A stretch of 64,000 nt of DNA, taken from NCBI GenBank assembly GCA_017415005.1, contig JAFQJK010000023.1:1-64000 (forward strand), read 5' to 3'. The number at the start of each line of letters is the position of its first letter. Positions within the stretch are counted from its first letter, which is position 1. The notes beneath the pieces are model-generated. The model had not been told where the DNA came from. It was given only the letters and a program-made list of their open reading frames with translations, and ran no database searches. Below, in pieces: positions 12,941 through 22,770 of the stretch. Source of the DNA: Rikenellaceae bacterium. Its GTDB lineage: Bacteria; Bacteroidota; Bacteroidia; Bacteroidales; Rikenellaceae. Position numbers and translations under genes: made by a program.

Positions 12941-13720
12941 ATGGGACAGAAAGTTAATCCAATAGCAAACAGACTTGGTATCGTACGCGGCTGGGAATCC
13001 AACTGGTACGGCGGTAAGGACTTCTCCAGCAAGCTGGTGGAGGACGCCAAGATTCGCGAGTATCTGAATGCCCGTCTGGCCAAGGCAAGCATCTCGAAGA
13101 TCATCATCGAGCGTACGCTCAAACTCGTTACGGTGACCATCTCGACGGCCCGCCCGGGTATCATCATCGGCAAGGGCGGCCAGGAGGTCGACAAGCTGAA
13201 GGAAGAGCTCAAGAAGCTCACCGGCAAGGAGGTTCAGATCAATATCTTCGAAGTGAAGCGTCCGGAGATCGATGCGGTGATCGTTGCCAACAACATTGCC
13301 CGCCAGCTCGAAGGCCGCATTTCGTACCGTCGTGCCGTGAAGACCACGATCGCTTCGACGATGCGTATGGGCGCCGAGGGTATCAAGATCCAGATCTCGG
13401 GCCGCGTGGGCGGTGCCGAAATGGCCCGCAGCGAGACCTACAAGGAAGGTCGTATTCCGCTGCATACGTTCCGTGCCGATGTGGACTACGCACTGGCCGA
13501 AGCACTGACCAAGGTCGGCCTGCTCGGTATCAAGGTGTGGATCTGCAACGGCGAGGTGTACGGCAAGCGCGACCTGTTCGAGATCGCGGGCGTGAGCGCC
13601 AATGCAGCCGGCTCACAGAGCGGCCATGGCGGCGGACGTCCCCGTGGCGATCGCGGTGACCGCCGTGATCGCGGCGATCGCGGAGGCCGTGGCGGCGACA
13701 GAAGAAGAAACAATAAGTAA
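12941..13720 (+). CDS. rpsC: 30S ribosomal protein S3 with a Gly/Arg/Asp-rich tail
   Basis: mRNA-entry-channel protein with a KH domain. The 259-residue product starts [20 protein letters not shown]; the KH core [14 protein letters not shown] lies near residues 73-86. After about residue 223 comes a low-complexity tail of GDR, RDRG and RGG repeats ending in RRRNNK, which is absent from E. coli S3 (233 residues). Such RGG-like tails are expected to be disordered and RNA-binding; that is inference. Confidence 0.99.
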   Translation: MGQKVNPIANRLGIVRGWESNWYGGKDFSSKLVEDAKIREYLNARLAKASISKIIIERTLKLVTVTISTARPGIIIGKGGQEVDKLKEELKKLTGKEVQINIFEVKRPEIDAVIVANNIARQLEGRISYRRAVKTTIASTMRMGAEGIKIQISGRVGGAEMARSETYKEGRIPLHTFRADVDYALAEALTKVGLLGIKVWICNGEVYGKRDLFEIAGVSANAAGSQSGHGGGRPRGDRGDRRDRGDRGGRGGDRRRNNK

Positions 13721-13746
13721 TGGACTCTTTAAAGCGATAAGATAAG

Positions 13747-14175
13747 ATGTTACAGCCAAAAAAGACCAAGTTTAGAAGAATGCAGAAAGGCCGCATGAAG
13801 GGTCTCGCTCAAAGAGGTAACCAGCTTGCATTCGGTTCGTTCGGCATCAAGGCAATGGATTCGACCTGGATCACTGGTCGCCAGATCGAAGCCGCCCGTC
13901 AGGCGATCGTGCGCTATATGAAGCGTGAGGGACAGATATGGATCCGTATCTTCCCCGATAAGCCGATCACCAAGAAGCCGGCCGAGGTGCGTATGGGTAA
14001 AGGTAAGGGTTCTCCGGAAGGGTTCGTGGCTCCCGTTACTCCGGGCCGCATCCTGATCGAGGCCGAAGGTGTGTCGCTGGAAGTGGCCAAGGAAGCGCTC
14101 CGTCTGGGTGCCCAGAAGCTGCCGATCACCACCAAGTTCATCGTCCGCAGGGACTACACTGAAAATTCAATCTAA
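13747..14175 (+). CDS. rplP: 50S ribosomal protein L16
   Basis: Contacts the A-site tRNA elbow on the large subunit. The 142-residue product starts [19 protein letters not shown] and contains [16 protein letters not shown] near residues 81-96. It follows rpsC by 26 bp. Confidence 0.99.
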   Translation: MLQPKKTKFRRMQKGRMKGLAQRGNQLAFGSFGIKAMDSTWITGRQIEAARQAIVRYMKREGQIWIRIFPDKPITKKPAEVRMGKGKGSPEGFVAPVTPGRILIEAEGVSLEVAKEALRLGAQKLPITTKFIVRRDYTENSI

Positions 14176-14181
14176 GCCGAC

Positions 14182-14373
14182 ATGAAAACTTCAGAAATAA
14201 GAGAACTCACCGCAGCCGAGATCATCGAGCGCGTTGACGCCGAGAAGGCCGAGCTTGCCAAGCTCAAGGTCAACCACGCCATTTCTCCGGTGGAGAATCC
14301 GACCACAATCAAGAAAGCCCGTAGAAATATTGCGCGTATGCTCACTATTCTGGGACAGAAACAAAACGCATAA
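14182..14373 (+). CDS. rpmC: 50S ribosomal protein L29
   Basis: Small helical-hairpin protein near the exit tunnel. The 63-residue product starts MKTSEIRELTAAEI and ends with the KKARRNIARMLTIL helix. It lies 6 bp after rplP and 12 bp before rpsQ. Confidence 0.97.
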   Translation: MKTSEIRELTAAEIIERVDAEKAELAKLKVNHAISPVENPTTIKKARRNIARMLTILGQKQNA

Positions 14374-14385
14374 AGTACATTACCC

Positions 14386-14640
14386 ATGGAAAGAAATCTC
14401 AGAAAAGAAAGAATCGGGGTGGTTGTCAGCAATAAAATGGAGAAATCCATTACCGTCGCTGTGAAAAGAAAGGTAAAACACGGAATTTATGGTAAATTTG
14501 TAAATAAAACCACTAAATTTGTGGCCCACGACGACACGAACACCTGCAACCCGGGCGATACCGTGAAGATCATGGAGACCAGGCCCCTGAGCAAAACCAA
14601 GCGTTGGAGATTAGTAGAAATCATTGAAAGAGCTAAATAG
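14386..14640 (+). CDS. rpsQ: 30S ribosomal protein S17
   Basis: OB-fold 16S rRNA-binding protein. The 84-residue product starts [20 protein letters not shown] and has the conserved [16 protein letters not shown] and [13 protein letters not shown] segments. rplN starts 2 bp after its stop. Confidence 0.99.
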   Translation: MERNLRKERIGVVVSNKMEKSITVAVKRKVKHGIYGKFVNKTTKFVAHDDTNTCNPGDTVKIMETRPLSKTKRWRLVEIIERAK

Positions 14641-14642
14641 TC

Positions 14643-15008
14643 ATGATACAGCAAGAAAGCAGAATGGTAGTCGCTGACAACAGCGGTGCAAAGGAAGTGC
14701 TGTGCATCCGCGTTCTCGGTGGTACCGGTAAGCGCTATGCATCGATCGGCGACAAAGTGGTGGTCACCGTGAAAAGCGCCACCCCTTCGGGCGACATGAA
14801 GAAGGGTACTGTTTCGAAGGCCGTGGTAGTGAGGACGAAGAAGGAGATCAGACGTTCCAACGGATCGTACATCCGCTTCGACGACAATGCCGTGGTACTG
14901 CTCAACAACCAGGGCGAGATGAGGGGTACGCGTATCTTCGGCCCTGTGGCCCGCGAGCTGCGCGATCAATACATGAAGATCATCTCGCTTGCACCCGAAG
15001 TATTGTAA
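14643..15008 (+). CDS. rplN: 50S ribosomal protein L14
   Basis: Interface protein that forms part of intersubunit bridges. The 121-residue product starts [19 protein letters not shown] and has the family pattern [20 protein letters not shown]. It opens the spc-type block: L14, L24, L5, S14. Confidence 0.99.
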   Translation: MIQQESRMVVADNSGAKEVLCIRVLGGTGKRYASIGDKVVVTVKSATPSGDMKKGTVSKAVVVRTKKEIRRSNGSYIRFDDNAVVLLNNQGEMRGTRIFGPVARELRDQYMKIISLAPEVL

Positions 15009-15028
15009 TCGTTTAAACAAGAGTTAAG

Positions 15029-15352
15029 ATGTCAGTGAAATTACATATCAAAAAAGGGGACATGGTCCAGGTGATGGCCGGCGACAGCAAGGGCCAGCAG
15101 GGCAAGGTGCTCGAGGTCCAGGTTGCGAAGAGCCGGGCGATCGTCGAGGGCGTCAACCTGGTGTCGAAGCACACCAAGCCCGATGCCAAGAATCCCCAGG
15201 GTGGTATCGTGAAGAAGGAAGCTCCGATCCACATCTCGAATTTGCTGCTCCTCGACCCCAAGGGGGGGAAACCTACCCGTGTCGGCCGCAAGGAGAATGA
15301 CAAAGGAAAATTAGTTCGTTACGCTAAAAAATCCGGGGAGGAAATCAAATAA
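15029..15352 (+). CDS. rplX: 50S ribosomal protein L24
   Basis: Early 50S assembly initiator with a KOW motif ([20 protein letters not shown] near residues 8-27). The product has 107 residues. Its TAA stop shares an A with the rplE ATG (TAATG), a coupling arrangement. Confidence 0.98.
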   Translation: MSVKLHIKKGDMVQVMAGDSKGQQGKVLEVQVAKSRAIVEGVNLVSKHTKPDAKNPQGGIVKKEAPIHISNLLLLDPKGGKPTRVGRKENDKGKLVRYAKKSGEEIK

Positions 15353-15912
15353 TGGCTTACGTACCTACACTCAAAAATGCGTACAAGGAGCAGGTAGTTC
15401 CTGCACTTGTGAAGGAATTCGGCTACAAGAGCGTCATGCAGGTACCCAAACTCGAGAAGATCGTGATCAACCAGGGTATGGGTCAGGCCGTTGCCGACAA
15501 GAAGCTGATCGAGGTCGCCCAGCAGGAGCTGAGCGTGATCACCGGCCAGAAGGCTGTGCAGACCAAGTCGAAGAAGGATATTTCGAACTTCAAGCTCCGC
15601 AAGGGAATGCCGATCGGCGTTCGTGTAACGCTCCGTGCCGAGCGCATGTACGAGTTCCTCGAGCGACTGATCGCCGTTGCCCTGCCGCGTATCCGCGACT
15701 TCAAGGGGATCAACGAGAAATTCGACGGCCGCGGCAACTACACGCTGGGTATTACCGAGCAGATCATCTTCCCGGAGATCGACATCGATAAGATCACCAA
15801 GATCCTGGGTATGGAGATCACGTTCGTGACCACCGCCAAGACCGACGAGGAGGCTTACGCCCTGCTCAAGCAGTTCGGCCTGCCGTTCAAGAATGCTAAC
15901 AAAAAGAACTAA
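15352..15912 (+). CDS. rplE: 50S ribosomal protein L5
   Basis: 5S rRNA-binding protein of the central protuberance that contacts P-site tRNA. The 186-residue product starts [19 protein letters not shown] and contains [14 protein letters not shown] and [20 protein letters not shown]. The start overlaps the rplX stop by one base. Confidence 0.99.
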   Translation: MAYVPTLKNAYKEQVVPALVKEFGYKSVMQVPKLEKIVINQGMGQAVADKKLIEVAQQELSVITGQKAVQTKSKKDISNFKLRKGMPIGVRVTLRAERMYEFLERLIAVALPRIRDFKGINEKFDGRGNYTLGITEQIIFPEIDIDKITKILGMEITFVTTAKTDEEAYALLKQFGLPFKNANKKN

Positions 15913-15920
15913 ACGAAGAG

Positions 15921-16190
15921 ATGGCAAAAGAATCAATGAAGGCACGTGAGGTGAAACGCCTCAAGCTGGTTGAACGCTATGCAGCCAAGCGCGCAGCACT
16001 CAAGGAAGCCGGCGACCAGGCCGGTCTGGCCAAGCTGCCGCGCAACTCGAACCCGATCCGCCTGCACAACCGATGCAAGCTCACGGGTCGTCCCAAAGGC
16101 TACATGCGCCTGTTCGGCATCAGCCGTATCCAGTTCCGTGAGATGGCCTCGCAGGGTCTGATCCCGGGCGTGAAGAAAGCAAGCTGGTAG
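15921..16190 (+). CDS. rpsN: 30S ribosomal protein S14 (zinc-free type)
   Basis: Assembles late into the 30S head. The 89-residue product starts [13 protein letters not shown] and has [20 protein letters not shown]. The CxxC pair motifs of zinc-binding S14 are absent, so this is the C-minus long form. rplE ends 8 bp before it and rpsH begins 30 bp after. Confidence 0.98.
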   Translation: MAKESMKAREVKRLKLVERYAAKRAALKEAGDQAGLAKLPRNSNPIRLHNRCKLTGRPKGYMRLFGISRIQFREMASQGLIPGVKKASW

Positions 16191-16220
16191 ACAACTTTTT
16201 TATTTAATTCATACTTTACA

Positions 16221-16619
16221 ATGACTGATCCCATATCAGATTTTCTAACTCGTGTTAGAAACGCGGTGAAAGCCAACCACAAAGTGGTTGAAGCTCCCGG
16301 CTCAAAGATGAAGCAGGAGATCACAAAGATCCTGCACGAGCAAGGCTATATCCTTGCTTACAAGGTGGATACAGACGAGAAGGGTCGCTCGACGATCAAG
16401 ATCGCCCTCAAGTACCACCCCGAAACCAAGACCAATGCGATCAAGGGGCTTAAGCGCGTCAGCCGTCCCGGCCTGCGCCGTTATGCCAGCGTCGACGAGA
16501 TGCCGCGCGTACTCAACGGCCTCGGTATCGCCATCCTTTCGACCTCCAAGGGCGTGATGACCGACAAGAAGGCTCGCCAGGAGAACGTGGGCGGTGAAGT
16601 AATTTGCTATGTTTACTAA
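16221..16619 (+). CDS. rpsH: 30S ribosomal protein S8
   Basis: Central-domain 16S rRNA binder. The 132-residue product starts [20 protein letters not shown] and ends with the conserved [20 protein letters not shown]. In E. coli S8 is the spc-operon repressor; whether this holds here cannot be seen. Confidence 0.99.
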   Translation: MTDPISDFLTRVRNAVKANHKVVEAPGSKMKQEITKILHEQGYILAYKVDTDEKGRSTIKIALKYHPETKTNAIKGLKRVSRPGLRRYASVDEMPRVLNGLGIAILSTSKGVMTDKKARQENVGGEVICYVY

Positions 16620-16637
16620 TTAAAAAACGCATCCATA

Positions 16638-17195
16638 ATGTCAAGAATTGGAAAAATGCCTGTAAACCTGCCCGCCGGGGTGACCGTTACGGTCGGCTCG
16701 GATAACGTGGTCAGTGTGAAAGGACCTCTGGGTACGCTGAGTCAGAAAGTTGATCCTGACATCACCGTCAAAGTAGAGGGTAACGTTTTGACAGTAGAAC
16801 GTCCCACCAACCAGCCCCGCCACCGTTCGATGCACGGTCTGTACCGCGCGTTGATCAACAACATGGTGGTCGGCGTGTCGGAAGGCTACACCATCAAGCA
16901 GGAACTCGTCGGCGTCGGTTTCAAGGCCGAGGCCAAAGGCCAGGTGCTGGAACTCAGCCTGGGCTACTCGCACGATATTTTCATCCAGCTCCCCGCCGAA
17001 GTGAAGGCAGAGGCGCTGACCGAGAAGAAAGGTAATCCGATCGTAACGCTCAAGAGCATGGACAAGCAGCTCATCGGACAGGTGGCCGCCAAGATCCGCT
17101 CGCTGCGCAAGCCTGAGCCGTACAAGGGCAAGGGTATCAAGTTCGTTGGCGAACAGCTTCGTCGCAAGGCCGGTAAGTCAGCTAACGCTAAATAG
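16638..17195 (+). CDS. rplF: 50S ribosomal protein L6
   Basis: Binds near the sarcin-ricin loop and stalk base. The 185-residue product starts MSRIGKMPVNLPAGVTV and ends with the RKPEPYKGKGIKF segment common to L6. It is 18 bp after rpsH and 16 bp before rplR. Confidence 0.99.
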   Translation: MSRIGKMPVNLPAGVTVTVGSDNVVSVKGPLGTLSQKVDPDITVKVEGNVLTVERPTNQPRHRSMHGLYRALINNMVVGVSEGYTIKQELVGVGFKAEAKGQVLELSLGYSHDIFIQLPAEVKAEALTEKKGNPIVTLKSMDKQLIGQVAAKIRSLRKPEPYKGKGIKFVGEQLRRKAGKSANAK

Positions 17196-17211
17196 TTAAA
17201 CCGCACAAGTT

Positions 17212-17574
17212 ATGTCATTGAATAAGATAGAAAGAAGAGAGAGGATCAAGATGCGTATCCGCAAGATCGTGAGCGGTACGTCGGAACGTCCCCGCATGTC
17301 TGTGTTCAGAAGCAACAAGCAGATTTACGTGCAGCTGATCGACGACGTCAACGGTGCTACGCTGGTGGCGGCTTCGTCGAAAGACAAGGAAGTAGCCGAA
17401 AAGGTGGCCGGCCTGAACAAGTCGCAGGTTGCCGCGCTGGTGGGCAAGCTCGCTGCCGAGCGTTCGATCCAGAAGGGTATCTCGGAAGTGGCTTTCGACC
17501 GCAACGGTTACCTGTATCACGGTAGAGTAAAAATGTTAGCTGACGCTGCCCGTGAAGGTGGCCTTAAATTCTAA
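17212..17574 (+). CDS. rplR: 50S ribosomal protein L18
   Basis: 5S rRNA-binding protein. The 120-residue product has the arginine-rich start [20 protein letters not shown] and ends with the typical [20 protein letters not shown]. It lies 6 bp before rpsE. Confidence 0.99.
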   Translation: MSLNKIERRERIKMRIRKIVSGTSERPRMSVFRSNKQIYVQLIDDVNGATLVAASSKDKEVAEKVAGLNKSQVAALVGKLAAERSIQKGISEVAFDRNGYLYHGRVKMLADAAREGGLKF

Positions 17575-17580
17575 GCGACT

Positions 17581-18099
17581 ATGTCAAACACGAACATAAA
17601 AAAGGTAAGAACAAGCGACCTCGAGCTGAAGGACCGTCTGGTGAGCATTCAGCGCGTTACGAAGGTAACCAAGGGTGGTCGTACATTCAGCTTTTCGGCC
17701 ATCGTGGTGGTAGGTAACGAGAACGGCGTTGTGGGCTACGGCCTGGGCAAGGCCAATGAGGGTACCTCGGCCATCGCCAAGGGTGTGGAGGATGCCAAGA
17801 AGAACCTGGTGAAGATCCCGGTGCTGAAGGGTACCATTCCGCACAAGCAGGAGGCCCGCTTCAGCGGCTCGCTGGTGATGATCCGCCCGGCCGCTCCCGG
17901 TACCGGTGTGATCGCCGGCGGTGCCATGCGCGCCGTGCTTGAGAGCGTCGGGATCAAGAACGTGCTGGCCAAGAGCAAGGGCTCGTCGAACCCGCACAAC
18001 CTGGTCAAGGCTACCGTGGCCGCTCTGCTCGAGCTCCGCGACGCGTACAGCGTGGCCCAGGTCCGCGGCATCTCCATGGACAAAGTGTTTAACGGATAA
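17581..18099 (+). CDS. rpsE: 30S ribosomal protein S5
   Basis: Accuracy-related protein at the mRNA entry site. The 172-residue product has [26 protein letters not shown] and the [20 protein letters not shown] segment of S5. It lies 11 bp before rpmD. Confidence 0.99.
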   Translation: MSNTNIKKVRTSDLELKDRLVSIQRVTKVTKGGRTFSFSAIVVVGNENGVVGYGLGKANEGTSAIAKGVEDAKKNLVKIPVLKGTIPHKQEARFSGSLVMIRPAAPGTGVIAGGAMRAVLESVGIKNVLAKSKGSSNPHNLVKATVAALLELRDAYSVAQVRGISMDKVFNG

Positions 18100-18110
18100 T
18101 TCATACAGTG

Positions 18111-18287
18111 ATGGCAAAACTGAAAATCACACAGACCAAAAGCCGTATCGGGGCGTCTGCACAGCAGAAGAAGAACCTCGACGCACTGGGGCTCCGGAAG
18201 ATGAACCAGACCGTCGAACACGAGGACTCGGCTATCATCCTGGGCATGCTTGACAAGGTTAGGCACCTGGTGAAGATCGAGAAGTAA
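18111..18287 (+). CDS. rpmD: 50S ribosomal protein L30
   Basis: Small 50S protein of 58 residues read directly from the DNA. It begins MAKLKITQTKSRIGAS, continues with the conserved LDALGLRKMNQTVEHED pattern and ends VRHLVKIEK. Both ends are unambiguous and it fills the canonical slot between rpsE (11 bp) and rplO (33 bp). Confidence 0.98.
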   Translation: MAKLKITQTKSRIGASAQQKKNLDALGLRKMNQTVEHEDSAIILGMLDKVRHLVKIEK

Positions 18288-18320
18288 AAGAGTTGTTAAA
18301 TTCATATAGTATATAAGACG

Positions 18321-18767
18321 ATGAATCTTAGTAATTTAAAGCCCGCTGAAGGGTCTACGAAGAACGAGAAGCGGATCGGCCGTGGCCAGGGTTCGGGTTA
18401 TGGCGGTACCTCTACGCGCGGCCATAAGGGTGCTCAGTCACGCTCGGGCTACTCGTCGAAGATCGGCTTCGAGGGAGGCCAGATGCCGCTGCAGCGCCGT
18501 CTGCCCAAGTTCGGTTTCAAGAACCTGAAGCGTGTCGAGTACAAGGGGATCAACCTGTCGGTGCTTGAGGACATGGCAGCCAAGAACGCGCTGACCGCCA
18601 TCTCGGTGGATACGCTGATCGAGGCCGGCTTCGTGTCGAAGAACGACCGCGTGAAGATCCTGGGCAACGGTACGCTGACCAAGGCGCTCGAGGTGACTGC
18701 CCATGCCTTCTCGAAGTCGGCGGCTGCAGCCATCGAGGCCCAGCAGGGTAAAGCCATCAAACTCTAA
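18321..18767 (+). CDS. rplO: 50S ribosomal protein L15
   Basis: Late 50S assembly protein. The 148-residue product starts MNLSNLKPAEGSTKNEKRIG and has the glycine-rich GRGQGSGYGGTSTRGHKGAQ region at residues about 20-39. secY begins 12 bp later. Confidence 0.99.
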   Translation: MNLSNLKPAEGSTKNEKRIGRGQGSGYGGTSTRGHKGAQSRSGYSSKIGFEGGQMPLQRRLPKFGFKNLKRVEYKGINLSVLEDMAAKNALTAISVDTLIEAGFVSKNDRVKILGNGTLTKALEVTAHAFSKSAAAAIEAQQGKAIKL

Positions 18768-18779
18768 TTTGCCCCAGCA

Positions 18780-20102
18780 ATGAAGAAACTGATAGAAACC
18801 ATTAAGAATATATTTAAGATCGAAGAACTAAGGAATAGAATTCTCTATACCTTAGGGCTTCTTCTTATATATAGACTGGGATGCTTTGTGGTGATTCCCG
18901 GCCTGAATCCCGAAGCCCTCGGCCAGCTGGAGCAGCAGGTGAGCGGTAACGGTCTTCTCGGTCTGCTGAACATCTTCTCCGGGGGTGCGTTCAGTAACGC
19001 GTCGATCTTCGCGCTGGGTATCATGCCTTACATCTCGGCCTCGATCGTGATCCAGCTGCTGGGTATCGTGGTTCCCTACTTCCAGAAGCTGCAGAAAGAG
19101 GGCGAGAGCGGCCGCCGCAAGATCAACCAGTGGACCCGCTACCTGACCATCGTGGTCCTGTTGCTGCAGGCGCCGGCCTATCTGACCAACCTGTACCATC
19201 AGCTTCCCGAAGCTGCCTATGTCCTCGGACAGAACAGCTTCCTGTTCACCGTCACCGCGACGGTAGTCCTGATTGCCGGGACTATGTTTGTGATGTGGCT
19301 GGGTGAGAAGATCACCGACAAGGGGATCGGCAACGGTGTGTCGCTGATCATCATGGTCGGTATCGTAGCCCGTCTGCCGCATGCGCTGATCGCCGAGTTC
19401 AACTCGCGTTTCACCGATCAGGTCGGAGGGCCGGTGATGCTCGTGGTCGAGCTGGTTATGTTGTTCCTCGTGTTTGCCGCTACGATCGCTCTCGTGCAGG
19501 CTGTCCGCAAGATTCCGGTGCAGTATGCCAAGCGTATCGTGGGTAACAAGCAGTACGGCGGTGTGCGCCAGTACATCCCGTTGAAGATCAACGCCGCCGG
19601 CGTGATGCCGATCATCTTCGCCCAGGCGCTGATGTTCTTCCCGATGCTGTTCAGCAAGTTCGAGGTGACGCAGGGGCTGGCAGCCACGTTCAGCAACACG
19701 AACGGTTTCTGGTACAACCTCGTTTTCGGATTGCTGGTGGTCGCCTTCACCTATTTCTACACGGCGATTACCGTTAACCCCAACATGATGGCCGACGACA
19801 TGAAGCGTAACGGCGGTTTTATTCCCGGTATCAAGCCCGGTAAGAAGACGGTCGACTACCTCGACACCATCATGACAAGAATCACCCTTCCTGGCTCCAT
19901 CTTCCTGGCGATCGTGGCTATTCTGCCGTCGTTCGCTTCAATCCTCGGAGTCAATCAGCAGTTTGCCCTCTTCTACGGAGGTACCTCGTTGCTGATCCTC
20001 GTCGGTGTGATCCTTGACACTCTCAAGCAGATAGAGAGCTATCTACTCCTCAGGCACTACGACGGGCTGATGAAGACCGGCCGGATCACGGGTAGATCGT
20101 AA
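18780..20102 (+). CDS. secY: Preprotein translocase subunit SecY
   Basis: Channel-forming subunit of the SecYEG translocon in the inner membrane. The 440-residue protein has the usual ten hydrophobic segments. It contains the plug-region pattern NIFSGGAFSNASIFALGIMP near residues 64-83 and the conserved cytoplasmic loop VQYAKRIVGNKQYGG near 248-262. It lies between rplO and map; the adk gene found after secY in many Firmicutes is absent. Confidence 0.98.
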   Translation: MKKLIETIKNIFKIEELRNRILYTLGLLLIYRLGCFVVIPGLNPEALGQLEQQVSGNGLLGLLNIFSGGAFSNASIFALGIMPYISASIVIQLLGIVVPYFQKLQKEGESGRRKINQWTRYLTIVVLLLQAPAYLTNLYHQLPEAAYVLGQNSFLFTVTATVVLIAGTMFVMWLGEKITDKGIGNGVSLIIMVGIVARLPHALIAEFNSRFTDQVGGPVMLVVELVMLFLVFAATIALVQAVRKIPVQYAKRIVGNKQYGGVRQYIPLKINAAGVMPIIFAQALMFFPMLFSKFEVTQGLAATFSNTNGFWYNLVFGLLVVAFTYFYTAITVNPNMMADDMKRNGGFIPGIKPGKKTVDYLDTIMTRITLPGSIFLAIVAILPSFASILGVNQQFALFYGGTSLLILVGVILDTLKQIESYLLLRHYDGLMKTGRITGRS

Positions 20103-20133
20103 CTAATTTGCGAACCGCGAGTTTTTACACGAA

Positions 20134-20916
20134 ATGATATATCTGAAGACACAGGAAGAGATCGAGTTGCTGCGCGAGAATAACATCCTCGTTTCGCAGA
20201 CGCTCGCCGAGCTGGCAAAATACATGAAGCCCGGGATCACGACCCTTGAACTGGATCGGATCGCCGAGGATTTCATCCGCTCGCACGGGGCTCTTCCGGG
20301 GTTCCTCGGGTACAACGGCTTTCCCAATACGCTTTGCATATCGGTCAACGAGCAGGTTGTGCACGGAATACCTTCGGATTATGTCCTTAAGGACGGCGAC
20401 GTCGTATCGGTGGATTGCGGCACGTTTATGAAGGGGTTTTATGGTGATACCGCGTATACGTTCGCGGTGGGGACGGTGGCCGACAAGACGGCCGAGCTCC
20501 TGCGCGTCACCAAGGAAGCTCTTTATAAAGGGGTCGCACAGGCCAAGGCCGGGAATCGCGTAGGCGATATCGCGGCGGCTGTGCAGGAGCATGCCGAGCG
20601 GCATGGTTTCGGAGTGGTCAGAGAGTTGGTCGGACACGGTCTCGGGCGCAGGATGCACGAGGAGCCCGAGGTTCCGAACTACGGTGCGCGGGGCAGGGGC
20701 CCGCTCCTCAAGGAGGGGATGGTGATCTGCATCGAGCCGATGATCAACATGGGAACCAAGCAGGTGGTTTTCGAGCGCGACGGCTGGACCGTACGCACGA
20801 AGGACCGCAAACCGTCGGCCCACTTCGAGAACGCGGTAGCGATCACGAAGAACGGTCCGGATGTCCTGTCGGATTACGCTATCATTGAACAGGCAATTAA
20901 ACAACAGCAACAGTAA
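20134..20916 (+). CDS. map: Type I methionine aminopeptidase
   Basis: Removes the N-terminal Met from nascent proteins in the cytoplasm. The 260-residue protein has the pita-bread metal ligands in [20 protein letters not shown] (two Asp near residues 94 and 105), [19 protein letters not shown] (His) and MVICIEPM (Glu). It lacks an N-terminal zinc finger, which marks bacterial type Ia. It is 31 bp after secY and 8 bp before infA. Confidence 0.97.
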   Translation: MIYLKTQEEIELLRENNILVSQTLAELAKYMKPGITTLELDRIAEDFIRSHGALPGFLGYNGFPNTLCISVNEQVVHGIPSDYVLKDGDVVSVDCGTFMKGFYGDTAYTFAVGTVADKTAELLRVTKEALYKGVAQAKAGNRVGDIAAAVQEHAERHGFGVVRELVGHGLGRRMHEEPEVPNYGARGRGPLLKEGMVICIEPMINMGTKQVVFERDGWTVRTKDRKPSAHFENAVAITKNGPDVLSDYAIIEQAIKQQQQ

Positions 20917-20924
20917 AAGACTCT

Positions 20925-21143
20925 ATGGCCAAGCAAACTGCTATTGAAAAGGACGGTACGATCATCGAAGCCCTGTCGAACGCGATGTTCCGCGTTGAGC
21001 TCGACAACGGCCATGTGATCACCGCCCATATTTCGGGAAAGATGCGGATGCACTACATCAAGATCCTACCCGGAGACAAAGTAAAGGTAGAAATGTCGCC
21101 TTACGATCTGAGTAAGGGACGTATCTCGTTTAGGTACAAATAA
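20925..21143 (+). CDS. infA: Translation initiation factor IF-1
   Basis: S1-type OB-fold protein that binds the A site of the 30S subunit during initiation. The 72 residues begin [20 protein letters not shown] and end [12 protein letters not shown], exactly the family length. Confidence 0.99.
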   Translation: MAKQTAIEKDGTIIEALSNAMFRVELDNGHVITAHISGKMRMHYIKILPGDKVKVEMSPYDLSKGRISFRYK

Positions 21144-21156
21144 TAAGACTTGAAAC

Positions 21157-21273
21157 ATGAAAGTTAAAGCCTCCATTAAGAAGAGAAGCGAGGATTGCAA
21201 GATCGTCAAGCGCAAAGGCAGACTGTATGTGATCTGCAAGAAGAATCCTAAACTCAAAATGCGCCAGGGGTAG
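21157..21273 (+). CDS. rpmJ: 50S ribosomal protein L36
   Basis: A 38-residue large-subunit protein read directly from the DNA, beginning [20 protein letters not shown] and ending [10 protein letters not shown]. Cys14 and Cys27 are present, but the Cys expected at position 11 is Ser and the usual His near position 32-33 is replaced, so the four-ligand zinc ribbon is incomplete. It occupies the normal place between infA and rpsM. Confidence 0.97.
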   Translation: MKVKASIKKRSEDCKIVKRKGRLYVICKKNPKLKMRQG

Positions 21274-21299
21274 TTAAATTTTAAAAGAGACAAGAATTT

Positions 21300-21680
21300 A
21301 TGGCACGTATAGTTGGTGTAGATTTACCAAAGAACAAACGCGGTGAGATCGGTCTGACCTATATTTACGGTATCGGCCGGAGCACTGCCCGCAAGATCCT
21401 CGAAGCTGCCGGCGTCGACTATGACACCAAGGTTAAGGATTGGAATGATGACCAGATTGCCGCCATCCGTGGCGCCATCGCCGACAACGGATACAAGGTT
21501 GAAGGCGAGCTCCGCTCGGTGGTACAGCTCAATATCAAGCGCCTGATGGATATCGGTTGCTACCGGGGTATCCGCCATCGTCTTGGCCTGCCCGTTCGCG
21601 GCCAGAGCACCAAGAACAACGCACGCACCCGCAAGGGACGCAAGAAAACCGTAGCTAACAAGAAAAAAGCAACTAAGTAA
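21300..21680 (+). CDS. rpsM: 30S ribosomal protein S13
   Basis: 30S head protein contacting the P-site tRNA. The 126-residue product starts [20 protein letters not shown] and ends with the basic tail [20 protein letters not shown]. It opens the alpha-type block S13-S11-S4-RpoA-L17. Confidence 0.99.
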   Translation: MARIVGVDLPKNKRGEIGLTYIYGIGRSTARKILEAAGVDYDTKVKDWNDDQIAAIRGAIADNGYKVEGELRSVVQLNIKRLMDIGCYRGIRHRLGLPVRGQSTKNNARTRKGRKKTVANKKKATK

Positions 21681-21692
21681 TTGTAGAGAGTT

Positions 21693-22082
21693 ATGGCAAA
21701 AAAGACTGGAACAGTTAAAAAGAAAGTTGTTAAGGTGGATGCGCAGGGTATGGCTTTCGTGCACTCGACCTTCAACAATGTAATTATAACCCTGACCAAC
21801 GGCGTAGGTGAGGTGATCAGCTGGAGCTCGGCAGGTAAGATGGGCTTCCGCGGATCGAAGAAGAACACTCCGTATGCCGCTCAGACTGCCGCCCAGGATT
21901 GTGCAAAAGTTGCCTACGATCTGGGGTTGCGCAAGGTGAAAGTGTATGTCAAGGGTCCCGGCTCGGGTCGTGAATCAGCTATCCGCACCATCCATGGTGC
22001 AGGTATCGAGGTCATGGAGATCATCGACGTGACTCCGCTGCCGCATAACGGATGCCGTCCGCCCAACCGCCGTCGCGTCTAA
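21693..22082 (+). CDS. rpsK: 30S ribosomal protein S11
   Basis: Platform protein of the 30S subunit. The 129-residue product has [40 protein letters not shown] and ends [18 protein letters not shown], all diagnostic. rpsM ends 12 bp upstream. Confidence 0.99.
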   Translation: MAKKTGTVKKKVVKVDAQGMAFVHSTFNNVIITLTNGVGEVISWSSAGKMGFRGSKKNTPYAAQTAAQDCAKVAYDLGLRKVKVYVKGPGSGRESAIRTIHGAGIEVMEIIDVTPLPHNGCRPPNRRRV

Positions 22083-22137
22083 TTCCGGCGGGCACATCAG
22101 TTATTAATTCACAATCAAAAGCTAATAAGTTTTAACA

Positions 22138-22746
22138 ATGGGAAGATATATAGGACCTAAAACCAAAATCGCCAGGAAGTTCGGTGAAGCCATCTTCGGT
22201 GCGGATAAGTCTCTTGAGAAGAAGAACTATCCTCCGGGACAGCATGGTATCGCCCGCAAGCGCAAGAAGGTATCGGAGTATGGTACCCAGCTGAGCGAGA
22301 AACAGAAGGCAAAGGCTATCTACGGTGTTCAGGAGAAGCAGTTCCGCAAGACGTTCGAGGAGGCTGCCCGCGTGGGGGGTATCACGGGCGAGAACCTGCT
22401 CAAGCTGCTCGAGTGCCGTCTGGACAACGTCGTGTACCGTATGGGCATTGCCCCGACGCGCGCCGCAGCCCGTCAGCTTGTGTCGCACCGCCATATCACC
22501 GTCAACGGCAATGTGGTGAACATCGCGTCGTACTCGCTCAAGGTGGGTGACACGGTAGGTGTACGCGAGAAGTCGAAGTCTCTCGAAGTGATCCAGGATG
22601 CCCTGTCGGGTGCGAGCCGCAGCCGTTACGGCTGGATCGAATGGGACGGTGCCTCGATGAGCGGCCGTTTCATGCAGAAGCCCGATCGTGCCGACATTCC
22701 GGAAAACATCAACGAGCAGCTTATCGTCGAGTTGTACTCTAAGTAG
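22138..22746 (+). CDS. rpsD: 30S ribosomal protein S4
   Basis: Primary 16S rRNA binder and assembly initiator. The 202-residue product starts [17 protein letters not shown] and contains the S4 RNA-binding domain [17 protein letters not shown] at about residues 86-102. The N-terminal zinc-binding Cys cluster of some S4 proteins is absent. It follows rpsK by 55 bp. Confidence 0.99.
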   Translation: MGRYIGPKTKIARKFGEAIFGADKSLEKKNYPPGQHGIARKRKKVSEYGTQLSEKQKAKAIYGVQEKQFRKTFEEAARVGGITGENLLKLLECRLDNVVYRMGIAPTRAAARQLVSHRHITVNGNVVNIASYSLKVGDTVGVREKSKSLEVIQDALSGASRSRYGWIEWDGASMSGRFMQKPDRADIPENINEQLIVELYSK

Positions 22747-22770
22747 TAACTAATTGAGAGACCAAATATT

